Made by a program: the position numbers and the translations under genes. This document shows, piece after piece, positions 12,152 through 21,720 of a DNA stretch of 22,500 nt. A model generated the notes under the pieces. It made no database searches. It saw only the letters and a list, made by a program, of their open reading frames with translations, and was not told the DNA's origin. This DNA comes from Chromera velia (lineage: Eukaryota > Sar > Chromeraceae). The DNA lies in assembly GCA_018398765.1 (NCBI GenBank), contig JAHBMJ010003231.1, positions 91,735 through 114,234 of the forward strand, written 5' to 3'. Position 1 is the first letter of the stretch. Every line of letters begins with the position of its first letter.

Positions 12152-12167
12152 GGGGGGCGATCCCCCC
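12152..12167. repeat. GC hairpin in AT-rich DNA
   Basis: GGGGGGCGATCCCCCC stands alone in strongly AT-rich sequence and is followed by TTAATTAATTTAA. It can form a six-pair stem with a four-base loop. Confidence 0.7.
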
Positions 12168-12580
12168 CTTAATTAATTTAAGAATATATTCCTGATTATA
12201 TTATTTTTGGAGTGAGTAACTAGTGAATAAATATATTCCGTGATTAAACACTTTTGGTGTTAATTACCTATAATTACATATATTCTAGTAATTACCCACA
12301 TAGTAGGTCCTTTAAATTTCTAGTTAATAGGTCTTTAAAGTTTGAATTGACTAGAATAGTGAATTAAAGGCTGCGGCAAAGTCGTCAACGGTATATATGC
12401 TTCTAGGCAGTGAGCCGCGAAGGGCATCCAGAACATACGTATACGATAACACATTAGAAATTCTATTTTATTTCAATTTTTATTCTATGATCTAAAATCA
12501 TCTAATCTGTTCTGGGTTGTCCTCAAAGCCTTGTTAGTGGCTTGGAATCTGGCGTCACTAGATCTAGGATTTAACCCTTA

Positions 12581-12604
12581 ATCATCATCATCATCATCAT
12601 CATC
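12581..12604. repeat. (ATC)n microsatellite 2
   Basis: About eight ATC units, preceded by ATTTAACCCTTA, resembling the flank of the copy at 10415; the two may descend from one repeat family. Confidence 0.9.
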
Positions 12605-13021
12605 TAGCATCTAATTTACTATTAAAAATTACTAAGTATTAGTAAACGATAATTCAATTTAATTAAAATTAATGAATCAGAATAAAAATATGAATTGCAA
12701 GAATATAATAACTGAGTACGAGTTCGTCTAGTATAGTCACAGTCATAGACGCGCACAACAAACTTCAAAGTTAAACTCTAGCTTAAACTATCTAGTAAAC
12801 TATATTCCAATTAAAGTTAATCCGAATAATTTATAAATACATAAAAAATCCGTGAGATAATGCAGGACTAATCAATCCACTGGTTAACAAATAAGCAAAA
12901 AAAATCCACCAATGCACCAGTCAAGTTTAATCATCAGAGAAAAATTGAATTACGCTTCATGAAATAATCTTTTTTTGTTTTTGAATGGGAAAACGTTCAC
13001 GATCTACTACAGACTAAGCTA

Positions 13022-14617
13022 CTATGGCTTTGTTCTTTGAGACTGAAGTCTTGACTGGACTTCGAAGTCTCCTAATGTGACTGGAGAAGCCGACACACTA
13101 GAAACAAAAGGCACTCGACCTCGGAAAGCAGCAGGATCTCTAGTTGGATCCTCCGGCCCCTCCGTACCAAAAGTCTCAGTCACAGGAGAGAGCGAGAGGC
13201 TGCCTCTCTGTCTGGAATCTGATAACCTCAATTCTTCTTCTGGCTGATTCCCTCCACTCTTGTCAATTCCAAGGTCAGCCTCTTCCCGGTGCCCCGGAGG
13301 AGACTGGGAGGGAGTTGAGGTCAGAGGGAGTACGGGTGGTGGGTGTTGATGCGGTATAATTTCTGAATTTTCTCGAAGTGACCGAGACTCTGGAGTTTGT
13401 GCTCGTTGGTGCTCTCTGAGGATTTTGTTGAAAAAGACCAAAGAGGACCCGCAGACAACGAGAAGGGCCCCAGCAACGGAGAGAAGAGAGGGCCGACGCC
13501 TGTACACAAAGGACTGCAGGAAACCCCCCATACACACAAAAAAAAGATTTAAGGACTACAGATCAAATCAAGTCACTGGTCATGCTTGGAAGGAATCCGA
13601 TGAATGAATGAATGAATGAACTCGATCCAGTGTAGGCCCACAAGGGTTGTGCGGGTGCGGACAGCTGTTATTCGCATGTTCAGAAAGAAAGGGAAGGAGG
13701 AAGCAGATAAACAGACAGGTCGAGCAGAGAACACTACGGACACGTGGGGAAAGGCGCACGAGGACATGGGCGACTATTGCGAAAGGAAAAAAATCTGTCC
13801 AGAAGAAAGCTCATGCAGTTTTTCCATACAGCAATCCCTGCTCACACACAAATGGCTAGGTGGGAGAAGAAGAACCTTTTTCTTTTCACATTTCGGACTG
13901 GTTGACTGACAGGCGTCCAGGATAAAAACAAAACTGTCTGTGCCTCATGCAGAGACTGAAGTGCACATTTTGGATGCATGGAATGGACTAGAATGGAATG
14001 CTCTTCATTCCCTCTCACTGACGTCGAGAATGAAGGCAAAAACGATGTCCAGGTTCCTCATCATCGCTGCATGCAGATTTTTTTTTTACAATAACCGAAC
14101 AAAGACGAACAGGCACGCAAACATATCAAGAGGAGCGGGGAAGAAAAGTTGCTGCGCTGGCTGTTTCAAAAATCTGAACATACAGACGGGTCTGTGTACT
14201 CTCTCTGACTCCCCTTCCCTTTGTTTGACGTTCTGCTCTTTCATCCTAGAAAGGAAGGAAGGAAGGAAGGAAGGAAGCAAGGAAGCAAGGTGAGGGCGGG
14301 TACCCCTCCAGTCTCCTCAAGGATGACAGACATGCAGACAGATAGACGGTCGAGTGGACGAAGGAAGGAAGGAGCTTTGTGAGGAGGAGTCAATTCACGG
14401 AGAAGAAGTGTCATTCCTACATTGATACTCAACACCGTCTATCTGCTGCATTCTGATTTGTTTGACTTATTTGAACCGATTTTTTGCACTTCACGTCGAA
14501 ATGAAAGCACCGCAGACGCAAAAGTCTGGGAGACACGAAAGGCAGGGAAGGGAGGAGAAAAGAAGAGGGAAAGAGAAAGAAAGCGATAGGTACAGGAGAA
14601 AATAAACAGCGACTCCG

Positions 14618-14656
<39 letters not shown>

Positions 14657-16314
14657 ACGACTGACCTCCCGGTCCTGCCTTCTCTCTCTGGAGCCCCGCG
14701 TTCAACAGACACTGCCCGAGGAAACCAAAGATTCCAGTCAGAAAAACAAAAAACCAACTCCATCGACTAGGCCCACCCTCCCGGGCCCCCCACGTGACCG
14801 CTACACCAGGAGGGAGTTCAGAGGACCCAGGCACGACTGAGAGGAGCACCATGAGAGCGGAGGAGAACAGACACGACTGGAGTCCAAAGGAGAACACCAG
14901 AGTCATAAACGGCACCTGCTTCAACTTTTGGACCAGAGTCATTGCGAATGCAGCTGCATGCAGACGGGAGAAACGCAAAATGGCAAATGCAAACACAGAA
15001 TCGATATGGAGTTCCCTGATCAGATCCCCCCCCCACAGTTCTGCCAACGAGGGAACACACGGGCCACGGGAGACAGCAATGCGACCCGGTCTCCAAGAGA
15101 GGGGAAACAGACAGTCCGAAAGAAAAAGGACAGAAAAATGAAGCTACACCTCAACAGGCAGGCACATAGGAAAGGAGGCTGCAAGCAGACTCACAAGAGA
15201 AAGCGCCGATGAGTGCAAGCGCGGATCCGATCGGTCGAGTGTTGGAAGTCTCAAGCAGTCCCCCTTTCCCTCCTCCTTCTTCCTCTCCTCCGTTTCCTCC
15301 AAACAAGCCGAACGGTTTGGTAAGCAGGATCACACCACCGAAAGAGACCACACCCGCCAAACAATCCAAAACTCCCCAAGGCTGTCCAAGCCACACTGCC
15401 GCAAGGATTGCTGTTAACAGTGGAGACAAAAAGAAAAGAGCGGATGCGTCCCCGAGAGGCAAGAAGGCGACGGCAAAAAATATCAAGGCAACGGACAAGG
15501 ATCCGAATGTGCATCTCAAAAACACCAACAAACGAAGATCAGAAGGACCAATGAAAACATCTAACGACAATGCCCGGCGCTCTGACGGGTCCTTGAACCC
15601 AACTGTTACACCCCTCTCGTCCCCCTTACACATACAGATTGCATCGAGGATCAAACTGACACATGCCATCGCTACCTGCATCACCGAACGGATCAAAATT
15701 ACTACGAGAATTGGCACTGCATCTTCGGCAAGTTTTGCCGTCATCGTCATGGATGCAAACACCAACGCTGCCCCAGCCACCAGCGACATTCCCAGGAAGG
15801 ACACCCGTCTTGGCGGCTCTCTTTGACCCCCCGCCAGCTGTCTGGCGGAAGGGTCGAAAGACACTGTTGAAGATGAGGACCCCAATCCTTTCTTACCCCC
15901 CTCTAGGCTCCCAGATTCACAGTCTCGCCTCTCCCCATCCAGTGGGACTGTCAAGTACCCCCGGCTGCTGTGTCGGTGGGGGAGCGCAGGAGGGGGGCTG
16001 ATTCCTGGGTCACTGAAATTCATGTCTTCTCTTTGTGTCTCGTCGGACAGACGAGCGCCTCTCTCCTCGCTCCTTCCTTCTATTTCTCTTGACTCAATGC
16101 GGAGGTATCCCCGGCTTTGTTTGTTGGGAAGTGGTGCGAACCTCTGCGGCCGTCCTATTCTCGTGCCCTGCAGAGACAGGCTTTGAGATGGCTCACCCCT
16201 TTGCGTTTGCGAAACGACAGATTGAGCGTCATTCTCGACAAATGCGCCTCCGCCACTACCCGAGGAATCGCGTCTTTCGGACCCATCAAAACCAAATGGC
16301 TTGCGCCCATTCAT
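13022..16314 (-). CDS. EamA / drug-metabolite transporter (SLC35G-like), 4 exons
   Basis: This is a 647-residue multi-pass transporter of the drug/metabolite transporter superfamily. Exons on the minus strand are 16314-15195, 14953-14666, 14066-14023 and 13513-13022, ending in TAG. Phases agree throughout, and acceptors are CATGCAG, CATGCAG and CCTGCAG. The ATG at 16314 is the first after an in-frame TAG. Residues 1-170 are a Ser/Arg/Gly-rich hydrophilic tail. The first EamA repeat is about 172-334, with the characteristic LPLGDASALFFLSPLLTAIL segment. The second is about 361-513 and contains GQCLLNAGLQREKAG followed by the tiny 44-nt exon (MMRNLDIVFAFILD). A 134-residue polar tail follows. 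Ten membrane helices are expected for the fold. It resembles SLC35G-type members most, but substrate and membrane cannot be read from sequence. It is divergent from the V-ATPase gene, about 1.03 kb away. Confidence 0.88.
13601..13620. repeat. (ATGA)n microsatellite in an intron
   Basis: Five ATGA/GAAT units inside intron 3 (14022-13514) of the transporter gene. Confidence 0.85.
14249..14290. repeat. (GGAA)n microsatellite in an intron
   Basis: A run of AAGG units within intron 2 (14665-14067) of the transporter gene. Confidence 0.9.
14620..14655. repeat. (GA)n tract just after a splice donor
   Basis: On the gene's (minus) strand this is a CT run beginning about ten bases after the donor GTCAGT of transporter exon 2. 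Confidence 0.95.
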
Positions 16315-16771
16315 TCTGACCTCGACGAAACTGGTCTCCTCTGCGCAAGAACTGTTCTACTGTAACAGGCGAAAGAAAAACAGATGCAGTGTTCGGTTCG
16401 CTCTCGCATTCAGTTCCTGCGAAGGAAGACGTGCTGCGAGCCCGTTGAATATTCTGCAAAACTTCTAGTCTCGTCGATCCATGCAGTGCTGCAGAGGGAA
16501 TCTGTGTGCCCACAGACTGAGTGGTCAGTGCAATTCTTTTCCTTCATGCATGATGAGGACTCTGAGCACTACTTCAGCAGTTCTCGACGTGGATTCTCTG
16601 CATGACTCGCCGACTCGGTGTGAACAATCATATCGATCTGCATTATGATTCTGGTGGCAACATTGAAGCTCATGAGACATATGTTAAGACTTATAGTTCG
16701 GCAAATTTCGTTGTGTAGACGGCTTTTACTCGCGTACTGCAGCTTCAAGGCCGAGGACCGACCCCCAATTT

Positions 16772-16914
16772 TGGCCCGGAAAGCGAAGCTCTGGAGGGCA
16801 CTTAATTAAAAACAATTGCACTGCGCATATATGGAAATTTCGACGGAAAAGTGCATGAGCTAGGGTGCAGGGGCTCGAACCCGGCCCGGACCTCAAAATT
16901 CGCTTTCCGGGCCA
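16772..16914. repeat. Inverted repeat flanking about 110 bp
   Basis: TGGCCCGGAAAGCGAA at 16772-16787 is the exact reverse complement of 16899-16914. The enclosed 111 bases include a CCCGGCCCGGAC stretch and an AT-rich patch. It could be the ends of a small non-autonomous element or a regulatory stem-loop; no clear target-site duplication is visible. Confidence 0.75.
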
Positions 16915-16916
16915 TT

Positions 16917-16933
16917 CGCACGCTTCGCGTGCG
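16917..16933. repeat. Perfect 7-bp stem hairpin
   Basis: CGCACGC-TTC-GCGTGCG forms a seven-pair stem with a three-base loop, three bases after the 16-bp inverted repeat ends. It lies about 410 bp before the V-ATPase c'' start and 600 bp before the transporter start. Confidence 0.7.
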
Positions 16934-16960
16934 TCAGATAAGCGCGCGCGCGGACCGCGG

Positions 16961-17015
16961 GCATGCATGCCTGCTCCCCCGGCGGCCATACCCCGGCCGC
17001 AATGGCCTGCATGCA
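16961..17015. promoter_or_regulatory. Paired TGCATGCA-type motifs
   Basis: GCATGCATGC at 16961-16970 and TGCATGCA at 17008-17015 flank GGCCAT (16984-16989) and its complement ATGGCC (17002-17007). The motif matches the known TGCATGC core recognised by some ApiAP2 factors. Function here is inferred from position only. Confidence 0.35.
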
Positions 17016-17346
17016 TTTTCCGAGCTATTCCGAGCTGAACAGCATTCTCCATGCAGCTCATTCCAGCTCCCCCATAGCTCCCCCTTCCTGCTGTAGTGCG
17101 CCTGCACGTGCGGTAGCCTGCACCACAAAACACGTCAGGCTTCCCTTTTCCAGTCACATGTGTCACGCAGTCCCAGCATTCTGAAGATCTTCAGGTCACT
17201 GAACACATTTTTACTCCAGAACCTTTCGACTTTGAGCGCGCAGCCGTTGCAATCCTTTGTGGAGAAAGGGGCATAGAGAGGAGAGCCCGCACGTGTTTTT
17301 TTTGACCTTGACCTGAGTCCCTGCTGAGGAAGCCGATCGAAAAAAA

Positions 17347-18943
17347 ATGTCCCAAACATCCTGGGGTGGGATCTTTGCGGAGATCTCTCCTTTCTCATGG
17401 GGGTCATTTGGGGTGTCCATGTCTTTGGGTCTTTCTGTTTTGGGTGCAGCATGGTCAGTCGGGTGAAAGCACTTGTGGAGGGGAGCTAGCGGATGACTCC
17501 GTGTTCACCTGTATCGGTGCACCTGTCTTGTGAGGCCAAATCTACACGTTTTGGCGGACTTGCTTTGTGCCTGTTATGCTTTGCTGCCGCTTGTCATTCC
17601 CGCTTGTCCTTGGACCTAGTCATTCAGTATGCAGCTCCCCACGCACCTCGCCTCAACCTTCTACGCGGTTCTGTCTGTACCAGCCACCTGCTTTCCCCCG
17701 GACATCATCTCCTCCGCCGCCTTTCCGCAGGTTTGCCTGCTTGTCTACGGCGGCTCTCACCTCATTCTTCTCCGCTGCCACATTCTCCTCTGCAGGGGGA
17801 TTTTCCTGACAGGATCATCACTGGTCGGAGCAGCCATCAAGGCTCCTCGCATTCGATCGAAGAATCTGATCTCGATCATCTTCTGTGAAGCAGTGGCAAT
17901 TTATGGAATGATCATTGCCATCATCATGAGCAACAAAATGGTGGAGACCAAGGCGCTGCCCGAGTACTTCTCCCCCCCGACCGGCGATCTGGCACGGGCG
18001 ATGACAGCAGGTTACGCACTCTTCTCAGCTGGATTGACCGTCGGATTGTCAAATCTATTTTGCGGGTGGGTGGGTGCATAAGTGGAAGGGTCCAAGCGGG
18101 TAGTGGTTTATCGACCTTTTTTGCTGCACTTCCCTCTAGGTTCTCTCTCTTTCTCAGTGCATCTCTGCGGGGCCGAGAAGATGTCGTTTGTCTTTCCCTC
18201 TCTCTGCCAGCCCCCCTTGCTTTGCACCTCTCCCTGTGCCTCTCTACCTCTCACTCCCCTCACCTACCGGCGTGTGTTGTCATCCCGTTCCCCCCCCTCT
18301 CCGTCCGTCCCCTGCCCCTCTGTTTTGTTTCCCTGACCTCCGTGGCCGCCCGACTGTCTGCTTGCCTATCCGTCTTTGAGATGAGAGAGGGAAAGGAGGC
18401 ATCAAAGAGTGGGAGAAAGAAAAGGAACAAGATCCTCTGTCTGGCTGGTCGCCTGGCATTTCTGTTCCTGTTTCTTTATCCTTCGATACGCCGCCTTTCC
18501 TGTCGTTGTCCGTCCGCTACCCAATGCGGTGCCGTTGCTGTAGCACAAGAAAAGATACTTTTGCCTCGTCCATTTCTGTCGCTAGTCCGTTTCGGTTCGT
18601 CATTTGAAGAAAATTCCTTCCTTATCTTATTTTTATATTTTTGCCACTTGCGGCCTGTCCAAATTCTGTCTGTGTTGACGAGGTTCCCTTCGTTGCTCTT
18701 GCGTCCTGCAGAATAGCGGTCGGTGTGAGTGGAAGCGGGTGTGCGCTGGGAGACGCCCAACGACCAGAGTTGTTCGTGAAGATGTTGATTGTTGAAATCT
18801 TCGGGAGTGCTTTGGGTGAGCTTGCTGACATCGATTGTTGCGTTTCGCTCCCGTCTTTCTGTCTGTCTTTTCTTTCTTTCTTTCTTTCTTTCTTACCTTC
18901 TTACGTTCTTTCTTACGTTCTTTCTTTCTTTCCTTCCTTCTTT

Positions 18944-18978
<35 letters not shown>

Positions 18979-19249
18979 TTCTTTTCTTTTCTTTTCTTTC
19001 TTTCGTTCTTTTTTCTTTCCTTCTTTCCTTCGTTGATTGGTTCTATTTTTTTCGTCTTCTTTTTTTCTCTTTTCTTTTTTTTTTCTTCTTTCCTTTCCCT
19101 TGTCTGTTTTCTTTCTTCCGGCCTTCCTTTCGTCGTTTTCTCCTTTTCTTTGTTTTCTTTCTTCGGTTTATTTCTTTCCCTCCTTCCTTCCTTCGTACAT
19201 TCGCTGCCTTGTGTGCCCTTCCGCCCGAGGTGCAGTCGCCACCTCTCTG

Positions 19250-19280
<31 letters not shown>

Positions 19281-19458
19281 GCGTATCTGTGTGAGCGCGG
19301 CTTTCTGCATGGGTGTCGGTTGTGCATGCCTTTGTGCGTGCGTGGATGTATCTCAACACATGTGAACATGTGATGTCTCTGCAGGGCTTTTTGGGTTGAT
19401 TGTCGGGATCATTCAATCCTCTGGGAAGGAAATCGAATTTCCAAGAGAGGGGAACTAG
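17347..19458 (+). CDS. VMA16: V-type ATPase proteolipid subunit c'', 4 exons
   Basis: This 184-residue protein is the c'' proteolipid of the V-ATPase membrane rotor, which carries protons across acidic endomembranes. Exons are 17347-17453, 17796-18065, 18712-18815 and 19385-19458 (TAG stop); phases match and acceptors end in CTGCAG. Family signatures are [20 protein letters not shown] (residues 29-48), [20 protein letters not shown] (51-70), [13 protein letters not shown] (114-126) and [19 protein letters not shown] (146-164). Glu67 corresponds to the essential proton-binding glutamate of Vma16 (yeast E108); Glu154 matches the second conserved one. Four membrane helices are expected. The N-terminus ([12 protein letters not shown]) lines up with plant c'' proteins of about 180 residues, so the short form without an extra leading helix is complete. 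An in-frame TGA at 17314 precedes the ATG. The donors of introns 1 and 2 (GTCAGT, GTGGGT) are not the commonest forms. Confidence 0.95.
18855..19200. repeat. (CTTT)n/(CTGT)n pyrimidine tract in an intron
   Basis: About 350 bases of T/C-rich tetranucleotide repeats, including a CTGT run near 18947-18977, occupy most of intron 3 (18816-19384) of the V-ATPase c'' gene. The Phe/Ser/Leu-rich frames here are artefacts. Confidence 0.9.
19254..19281. repeat. (CT)n microsatellite in an intron
   Basis: A pure CT run in intron 3 of the V-ATPase c'' gene, about 100 bases before its acceptor. Confidence 0.95.
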
Positions 19459-20500
19459 GGCAATTGGAAGAAGAAGGGAGAGAGAGAAATAGAGAACGGT
19501 AAGTCGACATGCAGACGGGGAAATTCACTTCTTTTATTTGCTGGAAGGAAGCAGGCCGACATTTTTTCCTCCACCCCGCACTGTTCGTTTTACCGAAGGA
19601 AGGGAGCCAAAGGTAAAGAAGTGGTACTGCTTCCTGTCTTGCCAGCGAACTCGCTTCCTCCCTTACATTTTCATTTGTCTACTTCCCATAGCCCCCCCAC
19701 CTTTTCTCTCCAGCACTCGCCTTCTCTCCTTCTCCCCTGGTCTGTCCATTTTCCCTTCCCATCTTTTTGTTTGATAGGTCGCTTGTTTCTTTTTTCGATT
19801 CTCTTTTCACGACGTCCGTGGCCCCTTCGTTGTTTTTCGTCTCTCCTTTCCTGCCTGCCTCTCCTCTTTTTTCTTTCTTTCTTTCTTTCTGACTGACTCA
19901 CTACCCTTTCGAGGTTCTTTTGTTGGGAGCTTCGTGCCTCCTTTCCTTTTCCTCTAAACTATCTGCTGCGTCCTTTCTCTTTCTCTTTCTCACTCCGTAT
20001 CGTTCCAGCCTGCTTTATTCATTCATTCTAGAGAGCGTTTCCCATGCACTTCTGTCTCTCTTGCTGGTGGCTTTGGTCTCGTTGTTTCCTCCAACGTCTT
20101 TTCTGCTCTCTCCATCTTCCTCTCTCCCCCTTTCAGCGAGACGGGCGGTCACTCATCCATTTATCGATCAATTGTTTTTCCTCCCGCCATCTGTTTCTTC
20201 ATTTGATATCTTCCTTTTCTCTTGCCTTGGATGCTCTCTGCTAGCAGCTCTCCACTGCTGTTTCAGTTTGAAATTGAACCTTCATAGAACAGTTCACGCA
20301 TATCTCTTTTTGCACACGTGCACTCCACCCCTTGCATCTCTTCTCTCCTCTGTGACGTTTCGTTCGTCTTGTTTGTTTCGTCCATCACGTCCCCCTGCTG
20401 TACTTGAATATTCCGTGGGTGCAGGCGCGGCGTGCCGGAAGCAGCCGCCGGTTTTCTTGTCGGTAGACTGAGGCAGCAGTGATCAAAAATTAAAAGAAAG
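19459..20500. other. Pyrimidine-rich intergenic stretch, no gene seen
   Basis: The plus strand is T/C-rich, giving long hydrophobic Ser/Leu/Phe frames (for example 19920-20471, which lacks an ATG start) with no family features. It probably includes the 3' untranslated region of the V-ATPase c'' gene. Confidence 0.5.
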
Positions 20501-21150
20501 GAGAAAGGCAATGAATTTCTAATTAAGTCAAGGTCTGAACACGGTGGAAGCTAGGGTGAAAGCTAATGAACAGCTATAAAGACATAGAGCTCTAAATTAC
20601 TCTAAGTTCCTTTGAATTACTTTAAATTACTATGTTAAATTCCTTTGATTGGTTATTTAAATTACCTTAAATTATGCAGTAAATTACTCAGCCAAATTAC
20701 TTCAGCTTATACGGTAGTTGTAGGTTTAGATCAAGTTTTTAAGGTGCCGATAGGATTGGAGAAAACAGGATAAGATTTATATTCCGAGTGCCCCCCGCGG
20801 TCCACTACCTAGAAAAGCTATTAGAAAAGTTATGAAAAGGTGTATAAACACCTTGACAAAGCGGGAAGGCCAGGTACAGAACCAATCAATCGATCAATCA
20901 ATTAAAATAGGCATATGTAGTATGTATGCATATCCTATATTCTTAAACACGTCTAAACAAATGGACTAGGCTGCTAGCTAGGCTGCCACTAGCTGATAGA
21001 CTCTAGTGATAGACTACAATTAGTACTTGACACTATATGCACGGTCTATATCTGCAGCTGAGAAGCCCCACTGGCAATTTGGCCCCCCGAAATGAAAATG
21101 GTGTCCTGAGACAATGTCCTCCGTTTTCTGATGTTGCGACGCAGGGTATG
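20501..21150. other. Second, smaller AT-rich intergenic patch
   Basis: AT-rich DNA similar in composition to the 9-13 kb block. It includes the AAATTAC direct repeats and an AATC-rich run near 20881-20905. No gene is seen. Confidence 0.5.
20592..20706. repeat. Clustered AAATTAC direct repeats
   Basis: Six copies of (A/G)AATTAC occur within 115 bases at irregular spacing, interspersed with two TTCCTTTGA blocks (near 20607 and 20640), suggesting an old imperfect tandem array. Confidence 0.7.
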
Positions 21151-21720
21151 CTAGGGAAGATCATCCGAGTGTGTGACTTTGCCTTGGATCTCTACCACTC
21201 GGCCAGCTTAAGCTGAAAGACGCATTGCCAGGCCAACGACCTCCTTCATCTTTCTGCAAGTCACAATTGAGCTCACCAGAGCAACAGATAGCAATAGATG
21301 AAGAAAAAAGGGATTTGACACGTGCGTGATCCAACCAGCGCACGGTTCAACCACAAAAAATTTGCAGGGAAAAGGGGCAGGCCTAGGGGCAGGCGAGGCA
21401 ATCATTGTGTCACAAAGGAAAGGCGACAGAGACTAGGTGGACAGGCAGATAGGAAAGAGAGCAAAAGGTTCGAGGCAAAAGAAGAAAGAGAGACAGCATG
21501 ACGCACACGGAAAGGCACGAGACCAATCAAGCCCTGGCAACGCAAAAGCTAAAAGAAAGAAGAGGGAATATTGAGAGGGAAAGGATGCATGCACCACCTT
21601 GCATTTGCAAAGCAGAAAAAAAATGATTGTCGTCCACAAACCGAAGTTCAACATACCCAGGTGTGCATGTTCCACCACTTTGTTTCCTTCTCCAGACAGC
21701 CCATTGGTCCGCCTGATCTT
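21151..21720. other. Intergenic stretch 3' of the release-factor-like gene
   Basis: No supported gene. Minus-strand frames of up to 81 codons are present but lack ATG starts and family features. It should contain the 3' untranslated region of the release-factor-like gene. Confidence 0.45.

Larger units (their letters stand above)
8950..13010. other. AT-rich gene-free block, probable transposon-derived island
   Basis: Composition shifts by eye to AT-rich at about 8950 and returns at the 3' end of the transporter gene near 13015. No intact ORF longer than about 90 codons is present. It contains the inverted-repeat element, one 69-nt repeat copy, a relic-like frame and two ATC microsatellites, which suggests accumulated mobile-element debris. 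Confidence 0.6.
16315..17346. promoter_or_regulatory. Shared upstream region of two divergent genes
   Basis: These 1,032 bases separate the start codons of the transporter (-) and V-ATPase c'' (+) genes and so must hold both promoters and 5' leaders. The middle is GC-rich. It holds a 16-bp inverted repeat (16772-16787 / 16899-16914), a compact hairpin (16917-16933), a run of GC alternation (16942-16951), and two TGCATGC(A) palindromes (16961-16970 and 17008-17015). TGCATGC is a known ApiAP2-bound promoter motif in apicomplexans; its use here is inference. No convincing TATA box or transcription start can be assigned, and no ORF here shows family features. Confidence 0.6.

Noticed and set aside
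16846-16918. tRNA-like T-arm (minus strand GGGTTCGAGCCC)
   Set aside because: The T-stem has a mismatch, and no D-arm, anticodon arm or matching 5' acceptor strand can be placed at the right distance.
18789-19373. Plus-strand Phe/Ser/Leu-rich frames
   Set aside because: They lie in a CTTT/CTGT-rich intron of the V-ATPase c'' gene between two well-supported exons.
19920-20471. Plus-strand frame of about 183 codons
   Set aside because: No ATG at its start, pyrimidine-driven composition, no motifs, and no flanking exons that fit.
21433-21678. Minus-strand hydrophobic frame just downstream of the release-factor-like gene
   Set aside because: It starts with GTG, has no recognisable features and lies where the 3' untranslated region is expected.
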